Shown here: positions 39,231 to 48,750 of the stretch, in pieces
Layout of the letters: every line of letters begins with the position of its first letter
Position numbering within the stretch: position 1 is the first letter of the stretch
Assembly: GCF_019175285.1 (NCBI RefSeq)
Contig: NC_056526.1
Location: 7,876,016-7,940,015, forward strand
DNA length: 64,000 bases
Source of the DNA: Sceloporus undulatus
Lineage: Eukaryota > Chordata > Lepidosauria > Squamata > Phrynosomatidae
Direction of reading: 5' to 3'
Position numbers and translations under genes: made by a program
The notes under the pieces: generated by a model
What the model saw: only the letters and a program-made list of their open reading frames with translations
Databases searched by the model: none
Told to the model about the DNA's origin: nothing

Positions 39231-40030
39231 GTGGCACATTGGGGGCAGAATTGTAGACAGTGAAGAGGTATGGAAATTAAATGTAGAAAATACTAACAAT
39301 GGGAATTGCATTGTTAAAGTTGTTAGCATTCCCTTAGCATTCTCTGGATGAATGAAGGACGAATCCACCCCATATGGGTTTATTTCCATGTAGCAGAAGC
39401 TCAAAGCAGGATACCTTTCTCTATCTGTCTCCCAGTCTCTCTCTCTTCACACTAATCTTTTGAAGTTTGGGTTTTGTTTTTTTTTTAACTTTATAAGGGA
39501 GCTGACTATGAATTTATTTTTCTTCATTCTAGAATTCTGGTTCAGCCACTCATCCTGGTGCTATCAGCTTCCAGACAGATTTAAGTCCGTATCAAGTTGC
39601 AAATAATGCCCTACCTGCTGCAGCAAACACACAAGAACCTCAGGTCATTGGTCAGCCCCAACGGAGCTTATGGCAAGAAGTTGAAGATAAAATTGATAGC
39701 TGGAACATGGAAGAGAATGCATCAAAAGCTAGCCTGGCAGTATCTTTGGAGAAGAGCAGCCAACCTCTGCAACTAGAGGCAAAAGATTCTTCTATGAGGC
39801 AACCAGTTGCTACTCAGCATTCAGTCTCTGATCCCAGTATAAATGTGTACAGTAATAAATTCAGCAGCCTTGCTAGTGAAAATAGTAAAGTTTCTTCAAA
39901 AAGACTTCCCTATACATCAAGCTTTGCTGCAGGAGATCAAAGTGTGCATCAAACTGATCCTTCTAAAAATGACACAGTGGGTTCTGACTCTGACCTACAA
40001 GAAAGCATTCATTCAGTGGGAAGACTTTGA
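21844..40030 (+). CDS. CEP78: CEP78, centrosomal protein 78 (complete, 15 coding exons)
   Basis: CEP78 is a mother-centriole protein with an N-terminal leucine-rich-repeat region and a C-terminal coiled coil. It acts in cilium formation and with the EDD-DYRK2-DDB1-VPRBP ubiquitin ligase, and loss causes cone-rod dystrophy with deafness (family knowledge). Coding exons: 21844-22096, 22958-23133, 23227-23299, 23960-24063, 26878-27052, 28426-28539, 29917-29981, 30087-30186, 32773-32908, 34142-34187, 34521-34664, 35710-35787, 36996-37162, 37851-38004, 39533-40030. They sum to 2283 bases, or 760 residues plus stop, with all phases consistent. The start is the first ATG of the exon opening at 21814, and MIESVKIRR matches the human N-terminus. 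Recognisable blocks are [32 protein letters not shown] and [20 protein letters not shown]. Human is near 690-720 residues; the extra length is in the last exon. Confidence 0.96.
22133..22174. repeat. (CT)n and (TCTA)n microsatellite
   Basis: A short (TC)n run is followed by seven TATC units, 35-75 bases past the donor of the first coding exon of CEP78. Confidence 0.9.
23741..23822 (+). mobile_element. LINE/SINE 3' tail with (TAA)n
   Basis: TGTACATTGTAAATCTACAG and CACTATATAAATAAAG followed by (TAA)n form a common squamate retroposon 3' end. It lies in the CEP78 intron before exon 23960. Confidence 0.4.
24395..25090 (+). mobile_element. L2-type LINE 3' fragment and tails
   Basis: The sequence translates in broken frames to the L2 C-terminal block [14 protein letters not shown]-like (here [10 protein letters not shown]) and [15 protein letters not shown]. 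It is followed by T-rich untranslated sequence, an (ATT)n run and a second retroposon tail (24770-25090). It is a coding remnant only, within the CEP78 intron before exon 26878. Confidence 0.6.
25482..25696. mobile_element. Near-perfect 86-base fold-back element
   Basis: Arms at 25484-25569 and 25574-25659 are complementary at 82 of 86 positions by my hand count, around a TCTC loop. A further asymmetric end (about 25660-25696) carries ATGGATGCCGGCCATGAAAA. CTGCTCTGCCTC flanks the whole on both sides (25470-25481 and 25697-25708), apparently a 12-base target duplication. Confidence 0.75.
25831..26060. mobile_element. 220-base palindromic family copy
   Basis: The termini GGTCCAAAACACAC and GTGTGTTTTGGACC are inverted repeats, with CTTTAACTGCCCTGG/CCAGGGCAGTTAAAG inside. 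This is one of the best-preserved copies of the family. Confidence 0.7.
26878..27052 (+). CDS. CEP78: CEP78 conserved LRR exon
   Basis: This exon encodes the best-conserved part of the leucine-rich-repeat region: [19 protein letters not shown], then [16 protein letters not shown] and [12 protein letters not shown]. The LxxLxLxxN spacing is clear. A single trailing G pairs with CA of exon 28426-28539 to form the Ala that opens [14 protein letters not shown], another repeat. Confidence 0.95.
28094..28339. mobile_element. Mariner-like miniature transposon, TA-flanked, copy 2
   Basis: It starts CAGTCAGCCCTCTCC and ends GGCGCACTG, with TA at 28092-28093 and 28340-28341. It shares the internal palindromes CCCATTCAATTGAATGGG and TTGAGCGCATAAGCTCAA with 14663-14902 and lies in the opposite orientation, in a CEP78 intron. 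Confidence 0.75.
29482..29665. repeat. Imperfect inverted repeat of about 85-base arms
   Basis: Blocks CCTTCAGTAGT, AACCATAGA, CTATTTAGG and TGCCTGGTT on the left are mirrored by GGAACCAGGCA, TCTATGGTTAG, CCTAAATAG and ACTACTGAA on the right, around TTCCCTGTGGGAA. It is probably an old fold-back transposon in a CEP78 intron; I do not recognise the family. Confidence 0.6.
33009..33221. mobile_element. Tigger/mariner-like element, TA-flanked
   Basis: CAGTCAGTCCATTTTATACA and CGTATAACAAGGGTCCACTG are inverted termini flanked by TA. The interior is AT-rich and includes TTTAATGGGACTTGAGCATC, typical of Tigger-derived miniature elements. Confidence 0.7.
34521..37162 (+). CDS. CEP78: CEP78 coiled-coil exons (34521-34664, 35710-35787, 36996-37162)
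   Basis: Three in-phase exons encode an acidic Ser/Glu linker, then heptad-like helix [20 protein letters not shown] and [17 protein letters not shown]. This is followed by the conserved block around [13 protein letters not shown]. In the family this coiled coil supports centriole targeting. Confidence 0.93.
37243..37680 (-). mobile_element. CR1 LINE 3' end, antisense in CEP78 intron
   Basis: The end GAATCATAGAGTTGGAAGAG is the CR1 3' terminus seen in reverse. On the minus strand the C-terminal reverse-transcriptase region includes LREL then [13 protein letters not shown] and KYLKGYH. It is truncated at its 5' side, as is usual for CR1. Confidence 0.8.
38146..38385 (-). other. Unassigned 79-codon reading frame in CEP78 intron
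   Basis: A minus-strand frame opens [20 protein letters not shown] and has an ordinary amino-acid mix, including [21 protein letters not shown] do not recognise it. No splice context or promoter was seen. It may be a degraded repeat or a chance frame. Confidence 0.2.
39045..39160. mobile_element. Old DNA-element fragment (GCACCTTTGA family)
   Basis: AATCCTGTGGCACCATCCAG and ACCACATCAGATGCTTGAAG are typical of this widespread amniote family, related to 45047-45252. It is followed by (TTGA)n, (TAGA)n and (GA)n at 39170-39230. Confidence 0.4.
39168..39231. repeat. Compound (GATT)n (GATA)n (GA)n microsatellite
   Basis: Eight GATT-type units run into ATAGATAGATAG and then (GA)n. It lies in the last CEP78 intron. 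Confidence 0.9.
39533..40030 (+). CDS. CEP78: CEP78 terminal coding exon, divergent Ser/Gln-rich tail
   Basis: The last exon encodes 165 residues rich in Ser, Gln, Asn and Thr and ends [11 protein letters not shown]. It opens [13 protein letters not shown] directly after an AG acceptor and is in frame with exon 37851-38004. I see little match to the human tail, so this part is assigned by frame and splice sites. AATAAA motifs near 40187 and 40247 give a short 3' UTR. Confidence 0.85.
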   Translation, partial: NSGSATHPGAISFQTDLSPYQVANNALPAAANTQEPQVIGQPQRSLWQEVEDKIDSWNMEENASKASLAVSLEKSSQPLQLEAKDSSMRQPVATQHSVSDPSINVYSNKFSSLASENSKVSSKRLPYTSSFAAGDQSVHQTDPSKNDTVGSDSDLQESIHSVGRL

Positions 40031-40260
40031 AACCTTGGTTCCTAGTGGGAAGGCCATTCAGTGGGCGAGGCTTTTGTGAGAAATGCATTCTTCAAAAATG
40101 TTGTGCTTACGCTTGATGGGTCTTCTTCACATGTCTTTTTGCAGCATCCAAGAGGATTTATTGTTTTTCTTTTTATATGCTTTTTAAATAAATAATAAAG
40201 GATCTCATGTACAGTTCTAGTGTATTCAAATGATACCATGGTGAGTGAATAAAGTTTTTT
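40031..40260 (+). other. CEP78: CEP78 3' untranslated region
   Basis: About 200 bases follow the TGA stop. Overlapping AATAAA motifs lie at about 40187-40197 and another at about 40247. A transposon fragment begins at about 40268, so the transcript most likely ends before it. Confidence 0.6.
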
Positions 40261-40267
40261 TTAATAC

Positions 40268-40474
40268 ACAGTGGTCCCTTGGGGTTTGGTTCTAGTACTC
40301 CCCTGTGGATACCCAAATCCGTGGATACTCAAGTCCCATTACATACAGTGGCATAGCACAATAGTGTCCATTATATAAAATGGCAAAATCAAGTTTGCTT
40401 TTTGGAATTTGTATTTTTAAAAATATTTTCAAGCTTTGGTTGGTTGAATCTGTCGATAAGGAAGGACAACTTGT
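40268..40474. mobile_element. Tigger-like miniature element, worn
   Basis: CAGTGGTCCCTTGGGGTTTG at the left and GATAAGGAAGGACAACTTG at the right form diverged inverted ends. The interior has CCGTGGATACTCAAGTCCCA. It lies just past the CEP78 poly(A) signals. Confidence 0.55.
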
Positions 40475-40649
40475 TTACTATTTCTCTAGTAATTTTGATG
40501 ACAAATGAACATTGTTACATAGTGTATTTATTGACAAACTGAATTTCCATTCCATATATCTATCCCAGCACTGAATATTTGTATCTACAGTGGGATTGCC
40601 CTCAAGAATGCTATCTAGTACAGTACAGCATTTACAGAGGCTTTGCGGC

Positions 40650-41016
40650 TCTCTGCACTGCAGAAATAATTCAGCTTGACACCACTTTAACTGCCATGGC
40701 TCACTGCTATGGAATTCTGGGAGTTGTCATTTTGGGAGACATTTATTTAGCTTTCTCTGTCAGAGCTGTGGTGCCACAATAAACTACAGTCACCAGAATT
40801 CCATAGCATTGAGCCATGGCAGTTAAAGTGGTGTCAAACTGGAGTATTTCTGCATTGTGGATGCATCCTTTAACTTCCCTGACTATCCTACAGAATTCTA
40901 GGATTTGTAGTTTTGTGAGGCACCAGAGCTCTCTTGACAGACCAGGCTACAAGATGAAGCCATGAGAGATAAAGTGGTATCAAACTGCTTTATTTCTGCA
41001 GTGTGGACACATCCTA
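40650..41016. mobile_element. Two adjacent copies of the 220-base palindromic family
   Basis: A full copy (about 40650-40868) has CTTTAACTGCCATGGCTCA mirrored by TGAGCCATGGCAGTTAAAG. A right-half copy (40869-41016) follows directly. Together they form most of the CEP78-RAB18 spacer with the SINEs further right. Confidence 0.65.
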
Positions 41017-41860
41017 AATACTCTTAAAGACAACTTGTTAAAGCTGGCTAATAATGTATTAATAAATATAATACTTTTTTAAATGTTGGAGATAGCATTT
41101 CCCTAGCACCTTCTCTGTCGCGTGTAACAGCATCTTCACCTTTGCTTGGATAGTCTTTACACAAAAGGTTTGGATGGGCATCTTTCAGGAGTGCTTGAAT
41201 TCGTATCCTTCCATGGCAGGGGATTGGACTAGCCCCCTTCATTCCCTTCCCACTGACATTTGGTCAGTTTATTCCAGGGTTCAGAGCTTCTTGATTTTAT
41301 TAGTTGATGCAATTATCAAAGGACAATTTGTCTCTCAAACTCCATCTTTAACACAATAACCAAAGCCAGACTTGCCAACATGGAAATGAAACTGGGTTGT
41401 TTGTTTTGGTTAAAAATGCTGTCCCTGGAGTAACCTCTGGTTGTCTGTGCTGCTTGGGACTGAAGTGCTGTGTGTCCCCCACATATAGGACTGGCATCCT
41501 TCAGTTCTTAGTTGCTAAGGGGTTACCACTATGGCATTAACATTGCTGTGGGCTTGATCATTGTTGCACTTGCTTTCTTTCACTGTCTGTGATGGGTGTG
41601 AGTTGAAACAAGGCACTCTGCTCCTTCATAACATAATTATTGTTATTGTGTGTGCAGTCACTAGTAATTATTTTCCTTGGGGGAAACAGAGATGACTTTG
41701 ATTGTGGGAGAAGAGACGCTGCAGGATCTTTTGGCCACCAAGAGCCACTCAGAGAGCATTTCTGAAGAGCAGGGTATAGATACAGTACATAATCAGAGCA
41801 GGTGACCATACTTGTCCAATTCTACAACATCAATGTAGTTTGTTCTTAACTGCCACTGAG
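41017..41860. other. CEP78-RAB18 spacer with no recognised feature
   Basis: I see no gene, clear repeat or promoter signal in this stretch. Short reading frames here have no family resemblance. Confidence 0.6.
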
Positions 41861-41865
41861 TCAGT

Positions 41866-42153
41866 GAACAAATCTTGCCAAGAAAAACAACAACCCTGTG
41901 GTCAGTTCACCATTTTGTTGTTGTTGTTGTTGTTGTGTGCCTTGAAGTCATTTCCGACTTACAGCGACCCTAAGGCAAACCTGCCATGGGTTTTCCTTGG
42001 CAAGGTTTGTTCAGAGGAGGTTTTTCATTGCCTTCCTCTGAGGCTGAGAGAGTGTGACTTCTTGCCCCAGGGAACCCAGTGGGCTTCATCGTGGCTGAGC
42101 TGGGAATCAAATCCTGGTGTCCATAGGCCTGGCCTAAGGCTCAAAACCACTAA
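41866..42153 (-). mobile_element. SINE with (TTG)n tail just upstream of RAB18 CpG island
   Basis: An antisense copy at 41917-42153 has TTGTTGTTGTTGTTGTTG, GTCATTTCCGACTTA and GAGGCTGAGAGAGTGTGACT. A short sense fragment, ACAAATCTTGCCAAGAAAA, abuts it at 41866-41915. Confidence 0.75.
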
Positions 42154-42199
42154 AAGGCCTTGAAAGTAAAGCAGCAGCAGATAGAGAAACATTGCCTCA

Positions 42200-42800
42200 T
42201 AGCAAGGGGGGAACTCCATCTGCGCATGCGTCGCCGTTCTAACAACACCTGAGGAAGGGGCGTGGCAGCGTCCCTCCTTCGCGCGCATGCGTGAGGTGGA
42301 GACTCCGCCCCTTACGTCCGCCTAGCCTCTGAAGATAAGGGAGGGCAGTAGGCGGGGCCTTTGGCGGCGCATGCGCAGGAGACGTGGCAGCTGCTGTCTG
42401 AGGGAAGGAAGGTCCGTCAGCCGCTGAGTCAGTCGCCGTCGCCTCTGCTGCTTCCGCGTCGCTCGGAGCCGGGATGGAGGAGGACATTTTGACGACGCTG
42501 AAGATCCTCATCATCGGGGAGAGCGGCGTCGGGAAGTCCAGGTAGGCCTCGCCGCCCGCCCTCCCTCCCTCGGAGTCTCGCCCCGCCGTCGCCCGCGCTT
42601 CCTCGGAGGCCGCTCCGCGCTGGCCAGGCGGGTCCCGCCCGGAGCCCTCCTTGCCAGGCGCCGAGACAAAACACAACAACACGCTCTTAATGTATCTCCC
42701 TTGAAGGCCCCTCTTTGGGCCCCTTTGAGCCGCCCTGGCCGCCTTTCTCCCAGAAAAGGGCCCCAGGCGGAGGACAGATTAAGAACAGCGCGAAAAAAGG
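42200..42800 (+). promoter_or_regulatory. RAB18: RAB18 CpG island promoter with three NRF1-like sites
   Basis: A GC- and CpG-rich block surrounds the start codon at 42474. NRF1-type palindromic cores built on GCGCATGCG occur at 42221-42230, 42283-42292 and 42367-42376. GC boxes (GGGGCGTGG, CCGCCCC, GGCGGGGCC) lie between them, and no TATA box is seen. This fits a housekeeping promoter. A SINE ends about 50 bases upstream of the first motif. Confidence 0.7.
42474..42541 (+). CDS. RAB18: RAB18 exon 1, P-loop
   Basis: It codes for [20 protein letters not shown] followed by KS and a split Ser codon (ag|c), with donor GTAGGC after 42541. The first intron is by far the longest in the gene (about 7 kb) and is loaded with DNA-transposon remnants. 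Confidence 0.96.
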
Positions 42801-45800
42801 CAAGAGACTCACAGTCAAAGACTAAAAGGCGATAAAAACACTCTAAAGCTGCCTGCATTTTCTTTTAAACCATACAGTCTTCGTTGTGTCTTAAAGGGGT
42901 TCAGGGTTTGGATTGTGTCTTTCTAGCTTCGGCTGCGTTTTGCAGAGAGGAGGATATCAATCAACTTCATTATTATTATTATTATTGCATTTATTAAAAC
43001 AAACAAACGAAGCAAAACCAACCCACGGCTCCAAACCTCCTTGAAGGCGAGACAGGCCCCGCGGAAGAGCCGGCCATCAGAGTCCGTTCCTTTCGATCGT
43101 TCTTTGTATCCCTCGCTTTCCCCGAAACTGGAGCCAGAGCGGCTTCACAAGATTAAAAACAAGAACAGAACAGAGAATCACTCAGGAAAAAGGAACGGAA
43201 TGATTACAGTGTAAAGAGAATAACACACATTTACAAAAGATAACACTATAGAGAGATACAAAACTGTAACAAATTAATGTATATTAATTTATTGTATTCA
43301 TTTGTATCCGGCTTTTCTTCCAAAATTGGGACCCAAAGCAGCTTTCAGTCAGAAAATTTAGTTAAAAACTTACAGAAGTGTTGATTAAAATAGATTTAAA
43401 CATCTGCATAATAATAATAATAATGAAAATAATAATATATAAAATAACTAAAACTGATCAGTTGTTTAAGAAGAGGACACAAGCAAAAAGATGAAAGCGC
43501 TTTTGGGGCCTTGCTGGCGACTGTCCCAGGTGCGTCTGCACTCTGAGAATAACACGGTTTGGCACCACTTTGGGTGCTGCCGCTCCATCCAGAGGGACCC
43601 TGGGACTCATGTTTTGCAAGGCCTTTAGCCTCCTCTGTCAGAGCACTCTGCTGCCTCCCAGGAGTCTGTAGGATGGAGCCATGGCAGTTAAAAGGATGGC
43701 TAACTATCTACAGTGCAGAATCTGTGGTTTCCACACTTTAGCCTGGCAGATGTTTTGGACTTCAGTTCCCAGAATTCCTCATCGTTGGCCAAACTGGCTG
43801 AGGCTTCTGGGAGTTGAGCTCTAAAACTTCAGAGGACCAAAGTTTGGGAATCACTGGTGCGTTACATACATACACAAAGTACACACTCGGCATGTATTAG
43901 GGTTAGGAAGGGGCATCACTTCCTAAGACCTCTAATCCTAATACACGCGTAGCATGTGGAAAATGGCAGCACCCTGTGCACACGGGTGCCGCCATGACTA
44001 CGTCACAACCGCACCGCCTCCAAATGGGGCAGCACAGAAGTGACATAGTGGGGCCACGCAAGGGTGCCTGGGGTGCCCTTTCTGCAGCCCCAGAAGGAGC
44101 TCCATTTTGGAGCTCCTTCCACGATTTGCGCCGCTGGCGCAGCCTCTACACAACTGCGCCAGCAACACAAATGAGAAAGGGGCTGAGTGGCCTCTTTCTC
44201 AGCATCCCTGCCGCTGTCGGAGTGGCCTTTGGGCATGAAGCCCCAAGAACACCCCTTTCCAGGTCGCAGGGAAGCCGCCTTTTGCCGCTTCCCCACGGCC
44301 TGGAAAGTGGTGGATTGGGGCCTCAGAGGCTGCCACTGTGGCAGTTGAGGCCCCAATCCGGCGGGGAAAGGGCCAGTTACAGGCCGCCCCAAACGGGTGG
44401 TCTGTAACACGCCACTGACCACTGAATGCACCCTCAAGAACTAGAAAGGGAGAGAGAGGGACTTAACTGTCTCCAAAAGCGATGCCTTCTTAATTTGGAA
44501 ACATGTCTCCCAATTTCCTTTTCCACTCTGGATTGGAAGTTTCTCTGATTTTTTTGCTTCTGTTTACTAGTGAGGGAGTGGTGCTGCCTTTTGTACATGC
44601 TCAGAGGCACCGCTTCCATTATTTGTGACTTTAAAAGAACCTGGTTTTTTTACCTGGAATGTTTCTGAATAGTTTCCCTTGAGGTTTGTTTACATAAATG
44701 TCAGGCATTTGTCTGGCATGACCTCCTCTTCTGGACTCTGCCTTTCGATTCTTAAACACAGGTCCCAGAGGTGAGGTTCCTTCAGAAGACGTAAGAGTCT
44801 CTTCTTCTGGGCTTGGGCAAACAGTCACAACCTTTTGCCTCTTTCCAGCATTGTTTCCTCATGTCATCAGAGCTTGTGAAAGTAACAAGCCCCAGAATCC
44901 CCAGCCGGCATGACCAGTTCCCATGCTGGTTGGGTTGTGGGTGTCCTGACAGTTCCATATTGAGAAAGTAACATTTCCAAGCTGTATACAATGTCTGAGG
45001 GGTGTGTGGATCCTTCTCAAGTGGTAGGAAGTGGTAGTGACTTGTGAAACTACCAAAGATAGAGCTGTGTTAGTCTGTGGGACCAGTATGTAGGCTGCTC
45101 TGGTAGCACCTTTGAGACTCACTAAAGAAAGAAGTTGGCAGCAGGAGCTTTCCTCAGATGCATCTGAGGAGGTAGACTGAAGTCTACAAAAGCTCATGCT
45201 ATCAGCTTCTTTTTTTCAGTTAGTCTCAAAGGTGCTACAAGGTCTCACTACGTTGCAAAGCATAGTAAATCAGTGGTAAGTAGAGGGCATTCAAAACAAA
45301 ACAAAACTTGGTTTTGCTGCCCCAAGTCCAAAGTTACTCCGCTTTCTCTTTTTACTTCCTAGCTTGCCTCTGTGTAATTTTCCAGTCTCAGTTTGCTGTC
45401 AAAAGCAGACAAATCTCCCAATTCCCTATTCTCAAGGGCCTCTTCTGTTTTGTTTGGCTACTGTTCACAGTTACCTATTCATTAGTTAAATGCACATTTT
45501 GCCTTTCCTGCCATGCTGACCTGTGTGGCTCCTCCTTCCCCAATTTATCTTCACTACAACCCTGTGAGGTAGGTCTGAGCAAGAGACAATGACCAATCCA
45601 AGGCCACCTATCCTGATTCATGGGTCCCTGGAGATTAGAATGGGGGTTTCTTGTACACTCTTGCACACATTTCTTGCTCTATACAATACTAGGGCCTCTT
45701 ACATCATACGCATTACTAACCTTTGCCTTTTTCACTGAGTGCTTTTTATCAGTTACTTACCACATACTATGGGACAGTTTTCTCAGACAAATGACATAAT

Positions 45801-48675
45801 GCGATGTTTCTACTCTTCATGATAAATTGGACCATGTTTCTTCATAGTATGAGCTCACGTAGATTCTTTCAAATACAGAGTAAGGGGTATGTAGAGGGTG
45901 TACCACAGCAACCCAATGATTGACCCTTCACCGGTAATTTTAAAAATACAGTGAGCCCACCACATTTGCTGGGTTTGGGCACAGGATCCCCATGAAAATG
46001 GAAAAGCTGCAAATAAAAACCCACATTTTTTTTTACTTGAGAGAACATCTTTCTAGGAATTTCTAGGTCCTCCAGTGCAACTCTCTGATCAACATCTATT
46101 GGAAGCTGACCACAGAATTGCACTGGAGGACCTACAAATGATTGGAGAGGTCTTTTCTACAGGAAACTCTAGGTCTTCCTTTCCAACTTTCCATCTGGCA
46201 AATTCATGCTGAAGGACCTAGAGATTCATAGAGAGAACATAGTACTCAAATCGGTGAATAATCGGATCTGCAAAAGTCAAAGCCACAATTGTGGAGGGCT
46301 GACTATGCTTTTATAATTCATCTGTTACAAGGATCAGAATTGTTTCCCATATGTCTTCCCTTTTTAAATGTCAGACAGTTGCTGATGTGTTTTTCTTTCA
46401 GACCCTGTGTTATGGTAATGTTAATAATATTTTCCATAACATTGTGCAACTGTGTTTTCATACAACTGGTATCCTAATAGCTAAATCTCTTCTGAGTTTA
46501 CAGAATCAGAGAAGAGGGGGAAAAGGTCAATTGATTGTAGTATGTAAAATATATACAACCATGTGCTTGTATTCCCCATTGCCTTGCCTCTTAATATACA
46601 AACCTGCATAATGTTCAGGGAATCTTGAGCCTATCAGATATTTCGGTCTGCAACTTCTATATTTCCTTGTCATTGGCCATGTGGACTAGGACTTCTGGGA
46701 GCTGAAATCCAAAACGTCTGGAAGGACAAAGGTTTTTTGCCAATGTTATAAGATGTTGCAAGTGCTAAGGCTTAATGTTGGCAGACATGACTGGGGAATT
46801 TTGGGGGGATTAAGTCATCTCCAAGTTTATGACCTTAGAAAACTGCATACACACACACATGCATGTGCGCACACACATATCTGCTGTGCACTGCTTACCT
46901 GTACCTTCCATTACTCAATGGGAGAACTGCTCATTCAGCCTTGGGCTCCAAAATAACAATTGAGTCACTGTAATGCTTGTGGCTGGTTAGAAAACAAGTT
47001 GGGGCTATATTAGTTATACGGTTAATCTGTGGTTTCCTTTTGGACTGTGGATCTGAACCTGACGGGGTGGAAGGAGTGGAAAGAATAATGTATCTTGAGC
47101 AGACATTCTGGTCTTACGTACATGTGTAGACGCATATGTCACAAATGGATGTGTTCACAGTGAGAGAGCAAAGCAAACAATACCCTTGATCAGGTCAGGT
47201 AGTTCTTTAGAAAGGCTATTATCTATTACATTCTTGTCTCATGAATTCTACTGTCATTGGCAATGAAACAAGTCATAGCATAGGGTACCACTCTGGAGAT
47301 TAGAGTTTGAGTCCTGCTTGGGTGAATTAAAGGAGATCTTGGTGTAGTCACACACTTAGCCTTAGGAAACCCAGTGATACAGTCCACAGAAGTCAGCTTG
47401 AAGGCACACAACAACAACAACATAATATAAGCTTGTCAAACAACCTAGTATTGTCCAGAAGTTAGGATTTCAATTCCTAGTGTGAGCCCTAGCCACCCAA
47501 ACTAATTTGTTGTTGCCTTAAAGTTGTTTCCAATTTATGGCAATCCTAAGGAATTTCCTTGGCAAGATTTATTCAGAGGGAGTTTTGCCTTTGCCTTCCT
47601 TTGAGGCTGAGAGAGTATGACTTGCCTGTGGCCATCCATTGGGTTTCCATGGGAAATTAGCAATTCGAACCAGAGTCCAAAGAACACTGCAGACATAATC
47701 CAGTTTGATATCACTTTAACTGCCATGGTTCAGTATTAGGGAATCCTGGAAACGGTAGTTTATTGCAGCACCAAAGCTCTCTGACAGAGAAGGCTAAATG
47801 TTTTACAAAACTACAGTTGCCAGAATTTCCTAGCATTGAGCCAGGGCAGATAAAGCGGTCTCAGATTGGATGATTTCTGCAATGTGCTTTGGACCTTTGA
47901 TTGCCTATCTGTGCTACTGCAAATTAGAGGGAATATTCATCTGCCCATGGCCACAAAGTGACTGTGTAGCTCTGTTTTCAAAGAAGGGCTCCAGCTGTTC
48001 AGTGTTAACTGCTGCTTTGCTCGGCACAATCTCAGTTCCCATGGAACAATCTTTGAATGTTAACATTCTTCAAGCTCTGTTACATTTTTGGGATGGTTGC
48101 CTCTGTCATGAAGCACTGAACAGCTCGATTCCTACATTACGAGGTACATGTAATGTAAATGACTGAGATCTGGCTATTGAGAACACTGATTTACACAAGA
48201 GCTTCAATAGCTCATGGCCTAAGATACAGAGCTGTACACAAAAGTAGCATGCCTTGGTAAATGCATTTGTCTTTGCATATATTGTGAGCCAGTAATACAG
48301 TTTATTTTTGTGTGGTTTTAACTAGTTTTAGGAGTGTAGTCTAAAGAAGTTAAATTGTATAAACCTGGATATTTGTAAGAAGAAATACATTTTATGAAAT
48401 AGGAAGGTATACCATATGCTGGAATGTACTTTGCATCAGAAATGAGGCAAAACATCTTCAATGCTGAAGGCTTTTAAGTCTTAACTACTTGATTCTGAAG
48501 CTCACAAAACTCTTCTGAATGTTTAATGCATAATGTCTACAGATGTTTAAGTAGCTTGGTTTATGTGAAAAACTTAGCTTGGCTATGGAGCACATCTTGG
48601 ATAACGTTTTTATATGACAACTGGAATAAGCTGTGCTCATTCAGGAATCCTGAATTGAATTCTGGAAGGGAAGCT

Positions 48676-48750
<75 letters not shown>

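Noticed and set aside
42239-42858. Minus-strand frames of 81-147 codons over the RAB18 promoter
   Set aside because: They are explained by CpG-island composition opposite exon 1. No acceptor or donor pattern or known domain supports a divergent gene.
43976-44437. Two 143-144 codon frames on opposite strands
   Set aside because: They lie inside the GC-rich fold-back element; the mirrored sequence opens both strands by chance.
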